Positions 1-12,262 of a DNA stretch of 64,000 nt are shown one piece after another. Source of the DNA: Poronia punctata (lineage: Eukaryota > Ascomycota > Sordariomycetes > Xylariales > Xylariaceae). Position numbers and translations under genes: made by a program. Positions within the stretch are counted from its first letter, which is position 1; every line of letters starts with the position of its first letter. A model generated the notes under the pieces. The model worked only from the letters and a program-made list of their open reading frames with translations. It did not search any database and was not told the origin of the DNA. The DNA is taken from contig MU401457.1 of the NCBI GenBank assembly GCA_022579005.1, forward strand, positions 434,001 through 498,000, read 5' to 3'.

Positions 1-552
1 TAGTAGTGAGAAAAAGTGTACAGGCTGCATACCTTTGGGAGAGAAGTCAATCCTGAAACATGTTAGTTACTTAGTTGATCTACTGTCATTCATCGTTATG
101 GTAGAACAGACACCACAATCATGGACCAGACATTCTTGATCTCAAGTTGATTACTTGTAATTTTACACAACGCATTCCCTTTGTATACATGACATCCAGA
201 CCCTTTAAACGCCCCAGCCGCAACCCCTAGAACCCCTAGAGCCAAGTGAAGGAGGCTTTACTTGACCTGTCACGGCAAAACCCATTGGCCCATTTTCATA
301 ATTCATACAGACTGCCACACCAGGTAGAGTGGCCAACCGGCCCTGGTGTTATAGCCTTAGCACCGAATAGAGGGGGTGGGGGAGACACTTGATCTGCGAC
401 AGAACACGGCAAAGCCCATAAAGCCCATAATCCCTTCTATAAACAAATCCCTGGCAAGCACCATCCCGTCTTGCCCTCGAGAAAACAAAGAGGTATCTCA
501 ATAACAAGAAACACAAGCGCGCAATAGACAAACCCAAAGTTGTGGAATTCGT
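1..552. other. intergenic, left edge
   Basis: I see no supported gene here. The stretch lies 3' of the HMG-box gene and presumably holds its 3' UTR and terminator. The only repetition noticed is a short 'cccctaga' word occurring twice near 225-240. Confidence 0.5.
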
Positions 553-2054
553 CTACTTCTTCTTGCGAGCAGACTTCTTAGGCTCCTCGGGGATTTCCGG
601 AACCTTGGACTGCCGCTTGCGCTTCTGAACCGGGCTAGAGGGCGTTGCGTTCTTAGCGGCACTGCTCTCGCCGTCGTCGAGTTCGCCAGCGGCACTCTTT
701 CGCTTGCGCGTCATCTTGCCCTTGGGCGTCTTGGAGCCATCGTCACCGATAGAAGGGGTGGCCATCTGGAGCTGCTCTGCGATGGCATCTTGATCGTTTG
801 GCGCCAAGGCCTCATCACTAATGACATCCGCCTGGGGAATGCCGTTGGCATCGGCATAGGCGAGCGCGTCACCGTCGGACATGTTTCTCGCATCAGGATT
901 TCCAGCCTTGTACGAGTGCACGCGGGCATTATACAGACGGAGATTGAACTGGTAAGCATTGTTCCAAGCCTGAGAGATACCCAACGTTAGTTAGCTGCTA
1001 CAGCCCAAGGTCTTCACAGAACCAGGTAAAACGTACGACTTTCTCTTGGGGGCCCATTGAAGCCCATCGCCGTTGGCCTTCTTCTTGAACAGCACCCTTG
1101 GGGGCATCGGCACCCAGGTCGTTGGCAATGATCGGTCGGGCTGTTTGCATGTACAAGAAGTAGGGGGTCAAGGGTCTCTTCGGGGCATTGGGATCGTGTG
1201 TTCGCTTCTTGCGTTCCTTCTTCTCCTCCCCGTGATGACCGAAAATGTCACCAAGACTACCAATGCCATCGAGCGTTGCAACAAGAGACTGCATCGAAGG
1301 ACCGGCGCCATTATCAAATGGAGCCGGCTCCCCGATAAGAAGATTGGTCTGGCGCAAGAAGTCATCTGCAAAGTTCTTCATCAACGCTGTTATGGTATTG
1401 AATCTTTGGTGGACCTGAATATCTGTTAGCACCACGCGTTCTTCTCCTCTTGCTTCTCCAATAAAGACATTGTGTTGGGCTTCAACTATTATCCCCTCTC
1501 TCGCCTCTCGAGTGTAGCAGCTCATCTCAGGGCTTTACCAATGACCCCAACGTGACGGAAAGAGATCAACATAAATGGCCGACATGTGAGATGCGACATG
1601 TTACAGAAACAGGCAGATAGGCTCAGACTTGTTTAGGTTGCTCCTAGGTCTAGGACTGCACTTGTCTGCCAACTGCAGCCATAATGAACTCCACGTATGC
1701 AGATACAGAGTGAGAAAATTGGATAAGGAAGCGAGGAAGGAACAATCAAATACATAAAACTGGAAAGAGGTATGGAAGGCGCTGACTTACACTATCGCGG
1801 ACCCTGATAAACTCATCAACGCCAATGGTGCGCTGTTGGGGAGGCAGGCCGCCTTGCATCGGCTGCATAGGAGGCTGCTGGGCGATGGCCTGGGGCATCT
1901 GGTGCGGATGCTGGGGGGCCATCTGGTGAGTACTATGGTGGTGCATCTGTTGATGCGGTTGCATGCCAGCCATTGCGGGCATCGGTACCATAGCAGGAGC
2001 TGGGGCAACTGGAGCAGGCTGTTTAACGCTGTCTGATTTCTTAGGGCGAGCCAT
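553..2054 (-). CDS. HMG-box nuclear protein
   Basis: Spliced minus-strand gene with exons 1791..2054, 1037..1414 and 553..969, giving 352 aa with every junction in frame. The donors read GTAAGT and GTACGT and both acceptors read CAG. The N-terminus is rich in Pro, Met, His and Gln. A single HMG box lies at about residues 162-238: it opens with DPNAPKRPLTPYF, contains the WASMGPQEK turn, and its last helix continues across the second intron. The C-terminal tail is basic, ends in KKSARKKK and has several Lys/Arg clusters that look like nuclear localisation signals. HMG-box proteins bend DNA or bind chromatin; whether this one is a sequence-specific regulator or an architectural factor cannot be told from sequence. 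The first intron is 376 bp, long for this genome, and the second exon stays open upstream to another ATG at 1525, so an alternative short 5' form is possible. The gene is divergent from het-c. Confidence 0.85.
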
Positions 2055-5000
2055 TAAGTGCGGCGACAGGAGTCGGTAAAAATCTATTTAACGCCCGGAT
2101 AAGCCCACTTTTAGAGCGTTAGAAATGATGTGGCGCCTGTGTAATCGCAGTCGATAGTTAATAATTACAATCGATTTGGCCTTGGCTGCTTTGGGCGGTG
2201 GGATTGACTCTTGACGGCGCCGGTGCAGGTGGTCCGTGTAGAGATGTATCGCTGTTCGGTTACTAGAGAGGTCTGTAGCTGGACCTAAGCATTGATTGAT
2301 TCGTGTCCGAATAGGCAAGTACCCAATAGGTGATACGCTGCCTTGGTGCAGTCGTTTTCTGGTAGGAGCTATTGGACCGGGAGGCGACGGTTGTGCCTGA
2401 TCCAGCGTCACTGATCACTGCTTTGGGGGTCTTGGGAAATACTGTTAGGTACAAATCTTTTGGTAGAACTGATGTGGTTTATCGGTGAATTGAGGGACTG
2501 CCACCTAAAAGTTGGGAATAGGTAGGTAGGTCTGCTGTGTCTCCTCCTAGAAGATTAGAGTTAGGAAGGATGATGGTGGAAGAGAGAGACACATGGAATT
2601 GAGTTTACGGGGGCACGCCCTGAAGAGGGAGGGGCAGTCCTCTAAATACGCTGGCAGCAAACCTGGCAGGCCTGGCTGATTTTGCAAGATCACTGAGGGG
2701 TGGATGTGCTCTGGTGGGCGGTACTGCACCTAAGTGGGCGGCAGAAAACACGGATAATGGGGACAGTTGCCCATTAATGCCAATTTTTGTCGCGTATAGT
2801 ACTACAGTACCTTGTATCTCTGCAAAACAGAGCGGGTCTGCTTCCTTTTTAGGTTTAAACTGAACATACAGCTTTCCACTCTAGGTAAGCTGTTTATTAG
2901 GCACCGGCCTCCTGTACTTTTAGTGGTATTGAAGTACCTAGCTAAAGGGATACTAAAACTGTGTGCATAGTGTACTATGTACATGATTTTGTTAGCACCT
3001 CTATAAAATAATTACCTAGCTATAATAACAGGTAAGCAAGTATCCTTAGATTTATAGGTACATAGGCTACTTACTTTCATTACTAGAGGAAAGTAGTAGC
3101 ACAGCGTCTAGAGTAAGAAGAGGGGTTTTGTAAGTACCTAAGTACCCTTTAAAACATAGCAAAGAGTTTTTAAGCTGGTGGCAGTATTTGACTTTAAGAC
3201 TTGACCTCCTCTGCTTACCTACCACTGACCAGTGCTTAATTGATGCAAGATGTACTTACAGGTATTAAAAGCCTGTTCTACCCGTAGGTAAAGTAACAAA
3301 ACAACTTGCAAACATTAGTTAAACGCGTAATTGTACACAACTAGCATCTACTTTACCTGGCATGCAAAGAAGTAGTCCATGGCCGATACCAAAGTATGTT
3401 TTCTACCTAAGAAGGTAGTATAGAAAAACAGACTCCCTTTACAAGTAGAGCTGTGTTTGGCTTAAGCATCTATCCAGGGATAGACCACTTGCTAATTTGT
3501 TTTATTGTCGTGTTTTAACAGTAGGTATATTATTATCACTTCTCTATACATAGAATACATGTATTTTATCAGCAGGTAGCAGGTATATAATGTATCTATT
3601 GTAGATGATGTCCCGATGGCTTGTAGGTATTTGTTGTTGTCAGCATTGAGGAGTTTTAGTCGCACCTGGCCGGTTCTATGAGCTAATTGATTGGTTTAGG
3701 CTGGCTCAGGCGCCCAAACAGCCAGTGCGTGAGCACCCCCTCGCCAGAAACGTCCAGTAATAATGGGTTAAGTAAGATGACAGGTAATTTGGAGGAGGCA
3801 AAGTACCTCGTACTTCTGTGTCTTCAGGCAAGTTCCAAGTCATTTGGGCTGCCCCTATCAGGTTAGCAAAGTGTAAAGGGTACTTGTACATACTTACCTT
3901 AGTGATGTGTGTACTGCCCTCCAAGTCCAGTTGGATAGATCAGTTCATCGCGCGCGTCGTCCTTCGGCACCAGTGTTACTGAACGCAATACCCCCAGCAG
4001 CGCCTGGTAGAACAATGGCGGCAATTGCCGGTCAATGTCTCCAGGCGTTCTCCACCACCTAACTACAGCCCCAATGCTTTCAGGGTCAAACGCATCCCCC
4101 CGCTCAATCCTGAAGCTGATTTTCAGCGCTCTTGCACCCTTTGGTCCTGTTGTAATCACCTGGACTTTTTGGGCTTCTATCCCTTGAACAATTGTCGCTC
4201 CTCAGGCTTACTTTTTTACAGCGTCTTTTACCTGACAGATTTGATACTTCTCTCTCGCTGCAAGGATCCAAACCGCTGGAGCTGCTTCCTCTTATTACGG
4301 TCAACCAAGTACTTGCTTCAATTCCCCGTCGTTTACGAGATGGAACTTAGTCTACTTACCTAGGAGCAACCCACGCAAAGCCTGAGTGTCGATTAGTAGT
4401 GCTCCAAAAACATCCATAGGCGTGCACAGCAGACACCTAGATTCCTAAAGTATTTAGCTACTATCTTCTCGCTCAGTGTACCCATTATGGGCGAGGCAGT
4501 TTCAGGTATCTGGCCGTTCCTTGTACCTTTATATCGCCTGGTTAGAAGCTCAAAACTGGACTATCGTGACTCTTACTATACGGTTATACATGTCCTGTGT
4601 TGATATCACAGCCAATAGTTTGAATGAGAGATCCAGTTACTCTCGACTATAGTGCTTCTGTCTATAACGAGGTATCTTTAGGACGTCTTATATCTTGTTC
4701 TGTCTCCTATACCTACATTGAAGTTCTGGTTGTGTCCCATTTGCTTGAGGCAACTAAACCTCGAGATTTGGTATACGAGTAGTAGGCATGAAATGCTGTG
4801 CCCAACAACAAGCGGAGGCTCCCCTCCATTTACACTCGTTTACTCTGTTCAAATTTGACGAATAATACCTGTAGGTTTTAGTTTTAGTGCCACTGCCACC
4901 CTCGTGGCGCATGTTTCCGGGTGTTTTTAGGGTCTGGCCGGCGTTGTCCTGGTCGTTCTGCGCCCGTTTTTATTCCTGGAGTCGGGGCGTCCCTTCATGC

Positions 5001-6999
5001 CTTCGGTGAGGTCGACGGTCGTTACGTTAACAATACCTCTATTCCAGCGCCAATTTATATCCAGCAGTATGTCGTCGAGCACCATTCATGTAACCGGTAG
5101 CCCCCCATTGATATACCGTCCGTCCATTCGCTACCGGACTGCGACTAGCCGGTTCAGTAGCGAAGAGACAGATCGGACTCATATTCACATACGTGGAACG
5201 TCCAGGCTTTGTGCGAGACCTAGTGCCCTCTTCTTCCATGCAGCCGGACTTATGAATGAAAATGAAGTACACAAGCCAGCTTCTCGCCGTAAGGAGCAAC
5301 TATCAGAGTCAGGCAGATACAGGATAGGTGTTAACCTAGTAGACCTAGACATCCTCAACCCAGACAACATTACAAGTTAAGAGCCCTTAACATTTCATGC
5401 ACGCAACTGCTTCTAGGTTTTATCCTGTATCAGAAGAGTCGCTTGTTTCTGATATTGGGCTCCGTATCCAGCATTGTGGTTATTGTCGGGCATCGAGATA
5501 AAAACACGGCAACGTTAGAAACAACAGCAAATGGGCACTTCCTGTATAAAGTGCTGTTGATCTGGGCAGAGCCTTTTTTCGGGAATAAAATATCTTGAAT
5601 GGATAAATATAGCATAGGCAGGTACGTATCTATCCTCGATGCATGTTACAAGGTCGAGGTCGAGGTCCATGTCAACAAACTTCAAAGGGAGCAGCATCAA
5701 ATTCAGCTGCGCGCGCGTTTGGCATTCGTGCTCTGTTGTTGTTGGAAACGCGTGCTGCAAGACCTACGATGAAGGTGGCCCCCGCTCGCTGACCTAGGGC
5801 CGGCGCGTGCTCCACCTACTGTTCGAAGTATAAAAACGTGCTTGGCGAGCTTACCTAATCAGTACCCACGAAAAGTGTCCGTGCATGATGCACACAGCAG
5901 TTTCGGCTACAGAGCCGACATCGATTGAGACGCCTCTACCGACGTACACGCATATTGACACCAACAGTCCGGAGACTTCATGTTGTATTCCTGTAAGATG
6001 GCCCGCCAACCCCCTTCCCTGAAGCATCGGTCTAGCTTTAGGTATTGATGTTCCGTAAAGAAACCATCATCATGTTACATCCAAAGGTATGTCGAAAAAT
6101 AGGTTAGGTACTCTGTGCACTCCAAAGCTAGAAGCAAAAACAGCTACGCGTGTTGCGTAATGCTAGGTTAGGCCTAGACATAGGGACGGATGAAGAATTC
6201 TCACAATTATCATCTACCCGGTCAAGATGCGAAAAGAACAGGTCGAGTTTCATGTGCAAAGCAAATCAGGCACCCTCTCCGGTCTCTCGCCTTCGCCAAT
6301 AGGCTGCGCCATTTTCCTTGGCGAACCTTCTGGCGGGGCCCTTTGAATGGGCCAACATGCAAAACAGACCAAGCAGGCCAATCTGGGATTCAGGCGACCC
6401 CTCCATGCCCCTCTGAACCCCTCCAAGTGGTGATCCTATTGCATACCAGCCAGTACCTATTCTGGATAGAGATTCACCATTGGAAGTAGCTTCAGCTACC
6501 TAAGGTAAAGTAGGTATTGTGTAGTACGAGCTCTGTTGACATTCGACTACCTACCTCTTTACCCCTCCCCCTCATCGATCTACCCTATTCGCTCTTTTCT
6601 CATGAAACTACCCTCGTCACGTCTGTAACATAGACTGGCCCGCGTAGATCCAGTCACTTGTGTTTGCCTTTGCCGTCTTATCCTTGCCAGGGGGTTGCAT
6701 AAATAAGGCTGTCGGAAGCATCGTCTAACGCAAAATACGTCACACGTCTGATTGAGTTTCCATCCTCGGACAGATAGGTACCACCATCGAGGTCCCCTCC
6801 CTAGGTTACATATCTAGTGGTTAGTAGGTTAGTATTTATTATCCACGATCTCGTCTTCTCGTACCGTTCGATCCGGGCCCCCCTCTCTTTCACTGTTGCT
6901 ATTCCCATATTTTTAGCTCGTTCGTGCTAAAGAAAAAAAGAAAAAGAATTGTACAAACAGACAGAGTTGCGCCAACGCCTATAACGAGGCTTCACCGAT
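2055..6999. other. large gene-poor gap between HMG-box gene and het-c
   Basis: Nearly 5 kb with no gene I can support. About 2.75-3.65 kb is A/T-rich and full of TAGGTA/ACCTAC words. A 100-codon coding-like island on the minus strand is listed separately. The plus-strand open stretches at 4997-5380 and 6190-6489 have no recognisable domain. A pyrimidine-rich tract near 6880-6905, just before the het-c start, is a plausible promoter or transcription-start element. Confidence 0.5.
3899..4198 (-). other. coding-like island, possible gene remnant
   Basis: About 100 codons stay open on the minus strand and the translation looks protein-like rather than random. It has balanced charge and segments such as RIERGDAFDPESIGAVVRWW and DRQLPPLFYQALLGVLRSV, and ends IYPTGLGGQYTHH-stop. 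No start codon with a good context heads the frame, and a TGA closes it upstream. A consensus donor (GTAAGT) follows directly after the stop, which suggests an eroded exon or a mis-framed exon end. I do not recognise the family. It could be a decayed gene, an exon of an unresolved gene, or chance. Confidence 0.25.
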
Positions 7000-9787
7000 A
7001 TGAGTTCTTCCAAGTTATATCCTAGTCTTCTTGGACTGGCCTTGCTGCTGGTTTTTGCGCGCCCTGCTCTTGCTTTTGGCGCTGGTAATATCGCAGGCAT
7101 ATCCAAGGTCGAAGGCCAGAACTGTTAGTCATCATCTCTGCAAAACACGGATCAAGCTCGAGTGGCATGCTTACGGTAGATTGGAACAGGGCGCCATGGC
7201 GACATTGAAGATACCCTCCTGACCATTCTGATGGCCCGCGCCGTTGGCGGCAAGAAATTCAACAAGCTCATGGTTTCGCGCGTGTACTTTGGGAACTGGC
7301 TTCGTGACTATTCCCAGGCGATTGATGTGGGCACCGTAAAGTCTGTCTCAGCCGAAGGCATCCGTCTCCTCCTCTGCGTCCTGGGTTTCATGAGCTTCGG
7401 CTTTGGATCCAAGGAATTCGAGGTCACCGCCGATCGTCTAGGCTGCTACCGCCCCGAGGACCATATTGATAACCCGAAGAACTACGCCGACAATGAAGAT
7501 GCCCGCCAATACGACCGCAGACTCCGTGGCCCCATTGACGAAAGTGTCGAGCTCGCCATCGACGAGGAGACTGGTATGAAGAATTACATTGCGAACGAGC
7601 GTGTCGACATCATGACCTCGGCCCTTCATGTCCGTCGTCTCTTCAGTCGCTGCATCGAACTTGCACGGAATTCCAACGGCAGCCGTGACAAGGCCGACTT
7701 GTACGAAGCTTTACGGCTGTTGGGGACCGGTCTTCATTGTCTTGAAGGTAAGCCGCACAGAAACTTCTGCAGTCTCTAGCAATGGCCGGTAGACGGTAGT
7801 GGCTCTTACTGACTAAAACAACTGTAGATTTCCTCGCCCATAGCAATTACGTTGAGCTGGCACTGATCGAGCTGGGAGAAACACATGTATTTCCACATGT
7901 GGGCCGCAACACCCGCCTCCAGATTCCCGGTGCGCGCCATAGAGTTTGGCCCCTCGTTACCGGCACTTTTGGTGGAGTGGACTTCCTCCATTCTGTCACT
8001 GGTGAAGGTACGTAAACCGTCTCCTACACCTTCCTCCTCTGCAGCAAACTTTCATCTCGGTCGCAGCAACTGACTCAACCTGGTAAACAGTCTCGGACAA
8101 GTTGACCCAGAACGAGATCCAAGAACTTGAAGGCACACTACAGCAAAACTCCAAAAATGACACCAGTTATGTGGCCGATCTTCTCGACAAGATCCCCGAT
8201 GGCGTCTTCGGAGGAACGGACGAGAAGTCGAAGATGAACGATATCCAGTCGAATGCCCAAGCAGCCCAGATGGAAAATACCTCCATCTCGCCTCGTGACC
8301 CCGAGGAGTTCACCCAATACGTGCAGCAGATCTTCCAGCAGATAATGCCCGCTATCGAATTCCATGACGAGCTCATGAAGACCATCTCCCAAGCAGTTGA
8401 GAAGATCCCCATCCTGCCCCAGATCATCGAGCAACTCGAGGAACAACTCTCTATGTGGGTGTTCACCATCATCGCACCCTTTGTGCTGCCCATCATCAGC
8501 CAGGTCAAGAATGAGCTCGCTACCGGTTCGAACGAGATCATCGCTAGCAGCCAAAATGAACAACACATCGTATTCGACGACCCCGACTGCTCTGACCCTA
8601 CCCACTCCATGCTCTCCAAGGACCATTTCTCCAATGTAAGTTCAATATACAAGTTGAATCTTGCCTAGCTTACTAACCGTTGGAAGATTCTCAACGAAAT
8701 CGCTGGCAAAACCGCAAGCAAGGTCTTGACCTGGGTGGTTCCCCAGATCATGGAGGCCTGGGATGACGAGAATGTCGACGTCGACCGAATGTTGGATCGA
8801 ATCGTCAACGGTATCCTGCATCACCCCGCACAACGCCATATGGGTGAAGACGGTGCCGAGGAAGGTCGCCAACTCATGTTCAGCAGCGTCGAGGAGTGGT
8901 GGACAAACATGAATGAAGATGCCCAAGAGGAATATCGAAGCAAGCTTTCCCAGGATGGAGTGCTAAATGGCGAGAACCACCGGGAAGGGGTACACGATAC
9001 CGGTCACGGTTGTGGAAAGCCGCTTGGGATGCATAAAAACTTTGCCAACGGTGGGGGCTTGGAAGATCGCATTGCTGGTGCAGCTGCCGGCGCCATTTTC
9101 GAAGGAGTCACCGGCGGTATATCGAGCTTCGTCGACTCACAAACTGGAGGCCAGGTCAAACTACCCAGCGGTCGTCGCGACAGTGGTGGCGGCGACGGCT
9201 CATCAGGCGGGGGCCTTCTAAGTCAGATCGGTAGCTCGCTACTTGGCGGTGCATTCAAGAACGAAGACACGGAGGCGAGTGAGAGCAGACGCCAATATGA
9301 TGACGGCTCTTACACGGAGAGTCGTACCGAATACGGCCGCTCTGGCGATCGCTACGGCCAGGCTGAGTACACGGATACACGCTACCCTGGCGGAGCTGAA
9401 CGCACAGAGTACAGCCGCTACGAGCAGGACAACAGCGGCCAGGGTTATGGTTACCAGGAGCGGACCGAGGCCCGCTACAGTGGTGGCGATCAGGAAGAAC
9501 GCACCGAGCGACGATACGAGAGCAACGAAGATAGCTACCAGGAGTCCAGCGGTTGGCATCGACGGAATGACGACGAGGACTATGGCCGTCGGGAAGAGAG
9601 TACCGAGTATGGACGCTCAGATAACTACGGGCGATCTGACGAATATAGCGGCCAGGAACGACAAGAATACAGACGATCAGAAAACGACGATGATGACGAG
9701 CGTCGTGAGGAATCTGGAGGTGGTGGCTTCCTAGGCCGAATCATCGATCATGTAGGGGAAAAGCTCGAGGAAAATAGACGTTGGTAA
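7000..9787 (+). CDS. het-c: Het-C heterokaryon incompatibility protein homologue
   Basis: Five exons, 7000..7123, 7190..7747, 7828..8007, 8091..8635 and 8687..9787, give 835 aa with all phases consistent (donors GTTAGT, GTAAGC, GTACGT, GTAAGT). The start ATG heads a hydrophobic signal peptide (residues about 9-24, ending ARPALA), so the protein should enter the secretory route. After it come the conserved Het-C blocks: NWRHGDIEDTLL across intron 1, FGNWLRDYSQAIDVGT, LGCYRPEDHIDNPKNYAD and LEDFLAHSNYVELALIE across intron 2. In Neurospora crassa, het-c alleles trigger heterokaryon incompatibility together with a partner HET-domain gene, and the protein is associated with the plasma membrane. 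The N. crassa protein has a glycine-rich C-terminus; here residues about 600-820 form a Tyr/Arg/Glu/Ser/Gly-rich tail with repeated EYGRS/TEYxR-like units. Allelic specificity cannot be judged from a single sequence. Confidence 0.93.
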
Positions 9788-10665
9788 GTGTGGTTGGGGC
9801 CTCTAAGGACGCAATATGGAAGGAAAGGGTGAACGGTAGATAAGGGTGAAGTAATAGCTACGTAGCTAGTGCCCTTCTTCTGGCCGCCCGAGTGGTCAAA
9901 ATCGCGACGGGTATCCAGAGGCTTGCTTCCTAAAACTAGTAATATTGACTGATGCCATATTCTTCCTCTTTTTTCTTTCCCACGCCCCAAGCGTGTAATC
10001 ACCCAGCCAATCTCGACCGAGGGGGGAACGAAGCTCGTCATTATGTTATGCACTTAACTAATGTTCATGTCTATGGTCGTAGCATTAATGCCGGCCGGGA
10101 CCTGGTATGCTGCAATCTTGTGTTCCTTTCTCCCCAGACGCATTTCAATTTTACCAGCAGGTCTGGACCTCTTCATCGAAGACGGCCCGGGTAATCTAAA
10201 TTCTGTAAATCACTTGAGTAAGCGTCGTTGGCCTGGAGCGGTCGCAGCTTTCTCCTTTTCTGGGTCTGTTACGGTTGTGTCCCATGGCGGCGTCTATTAC
10301 CGACTCGAAACCCTAGTTATGGACCGGTCTCGAACCTCATATAAGGTGACATCACACTTCGACGGGAGCTTTGGTTCCTTGAAAGGGAACTTCGGTGCTT
10401 AGCTACCTTATCTCATAATCATTTGCGATAGATACAATATCAACGTCTCGTGCTAAGTTGGGATGGATGGAAGCTCGGATCGTAACGTACCGTAATATTG
10501 TTATTAACCCCCTTTCAAAACCCTTCCGCTCCTAATAGTAGATTGACTCAGGCTTCTCTTTTGCTTCTACATATATAGGTGAAGCTATTCCACACGAGCT
10601 ACCCTGTAAAGAGACTCCCCAGCATCGTACAAAAACATACCAAAAAACATTCACGACAAAACACC
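9788..10665. other. het-c / GH45 intergenic region
   Basis: No supported gene. An open stretch of 113 codons at 10061-10402 has no recognisable domain and was not called. The right part is the promoter of the endoglucanase and contains a TATA-like element, listed separately. Confidence 0.5.
10571..10577 (+). promoter_or_regulatory. TATA-like element upstream of the GH45 gene
   Basis: ATATATA lies about 90 bp before the endoglucanase ATG, a distance that fits a TATA box plus a short 5' leader. I saw no clear XlnR-type GGCTAA site close by. Confidence 0.4.
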
Positions 10666-11530
10666 ATGCATATCCCCATCCTCACTCTTTCCTTCCTGTT
10701 CGCAGGAGTAGCAACAAGCCAAGGAGCGTCGGGCAGCGGACAAACAACGCGCTACTGGGACTGCTGCAAGCCGTCATGCGGATGGTCGCAAAAGACCAAC
10801 AGCGGGAAACTCATCGGGACATGTTCGAAATCGGACACGCCGCTCAACGACAACGGCGCGACGCGCTCGGGTTGCGACAGCGGCGGATCCGCATACATGT
10901 GTTCGAACCAGAGTCCCTGGGCCGTCAACGCGACGACGAGCTACGGCTGGGCTGCGGTGCGCCTCTCGGGCCAGACCGAGACGACGTGGTGCTGTGCCTG
11001 TTACGAACTCACGTTTACGAGCGGCCCGGTCGCTGGGAAGAAGATGGTTGTTCAGGCGAGTAATACGGGAGGGGACTTGGGACAGAATCACTTTGATCTT
11101 GCGGTATGTGTGTTTTTTTGTCTCTTCATCCTAATAAAACACCAACAACAACAACATCGGATCTCAATCTTTAACACAATGTTGGGAAAAGATCCCCGGC
11201 GGCGGCGTAGGTCTCTTCAACGCATGCACGAACCAGTACGGGGCACCGGCGCAGGGCTGGGGACAGCAATACGGCGGGGTGTCATCGCGGAGCGCGTGCG
11301 ACTCGTTTCCCGAACCGCTCAAGGCCGGCTGCTATTGGCGCTTCGACTGGTTCGGCGGGGCGGATAACCCGGCCGTGACGTTTAGGCAGGTGGCTTGCCC
11401 CGCCGCGATCGTCGCCAAGAGCGGCTGCTCCCGCAACAACGACGCTATCGACGAGACCCCTACCGGCCCGGGTAGCGTTGGGACTTGGACGCCTGCTGGT
11501 GCCGTGGCTACGGGGGTTGCGTCTATTTAA
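10666..11530 (+). CDS. secreted endo-beta-1,4-glucanase, GH45
   Basis: Two exons, 10666..11103 and 11192..11530 (donor GTATGT, acceptor AAG), give 258 aa. A signal peptide covers about residues 1-18. The mature protein starts the GH45 fold with [14 protein letters not shown], in which Asp32 matches the catalytic base, and the general acid is Asp144 in HFDLAIPGGGVG, whose codons flank the intron. The many cysteines ([31 protein letters not shown]) match the disulfide-rich GH45 family, so hydrolysis of internal cellulose bonds outside the cell is a firm call. The protein stops shortly after the catalytic domain with a Gly/Thr/Pro/Ala-rich tail ([13 protein letters not shown]) and no cellulose-binding module follows. 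The upstream ATG at 10579 is less likely because the signal peptide begins exactly at 10666. Confidence 0.93.
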
Positions 11531-12262
11531 TGGGGGTTTGGGATAGATAGGTGCATACCTTCTTTAACGTCATACGTGTGTATACGAGGTGTTGACAGGT
11601 ACCTAGACTAGGTTCTGTAGTACTGCAATTGGTAGTACACGGAGAGATCTAGGTTGGGGCTAGGTTAGTTGACTGCAAACGCGAAAAGAGATATGAATCT
11701 GCGTATTGCGATTTGTAGCTTGAGGTAGTGAATCTAGGGCGCTTACGTGTGAAGTAAGTAAGTACCTAAGCTACTAGTACTTGTAGATGGGTAGAGGCGC
11801 AGAACTGCATGTGGCTCAGGGTTGGCTGTGTACACCCACATGCATGTGCACGTAAGGCGCCTACCTGGTTGAACTGGCGATTGATTCGCACTTGCCAAAA
11901 TTGCCCTGATAGACAATTATGGGTCTGGTGTTGGGAATTTTCCAGGTTAAGGTATGACCATCAAGTTTCGATGGCTAAGGTAGGTAGAAATGGTACAACA
12001 AATCTGCACGCGACCAGCTAAGAGGCCTGGTCTGTTCTGTTCTTGTGCGTTGATTGGGCGGTGGGGGTGCCCAGTCTTACGAAGTAGGTAGTACCTACTT
12101 TATCTGTCTGGACATTTGCTTGGGCTGCTACCTCCGTGCCTGCTTGAACAGATCTAAATGCCCGGCTGTTCAGTTTGTCGCTCCTCAATCGAGAAACTTC
12201 CTTCAAGTCCTGTATAGCTATTCGCGACATCGAATGACCGCCCACCTACAGTTTAATTTCAA
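11531..12262. other. GH45 / NLR intergenic region
   Basis: No supported gene. It contains several TACCTA/TAGGTA words, including the inverted pair 'gtaggtagtacctac' near 12085. The right end is the presumed promoter of the NLR-like gene. Confidence 0.5.

Noticed and set aside
8138..8652. Minus-strand open frames of about 160 codons across het-c exon 4
   Set aside because: They are shadows of the Het-C reading frame; the plus strand carries the conserved protein and the splice sites.
10321..10360. A tRNA-like B-box match on the minus strand ('tctcgaacc')
   Set aside because: No acceptor, D or anticodon stems can be drawn around it.
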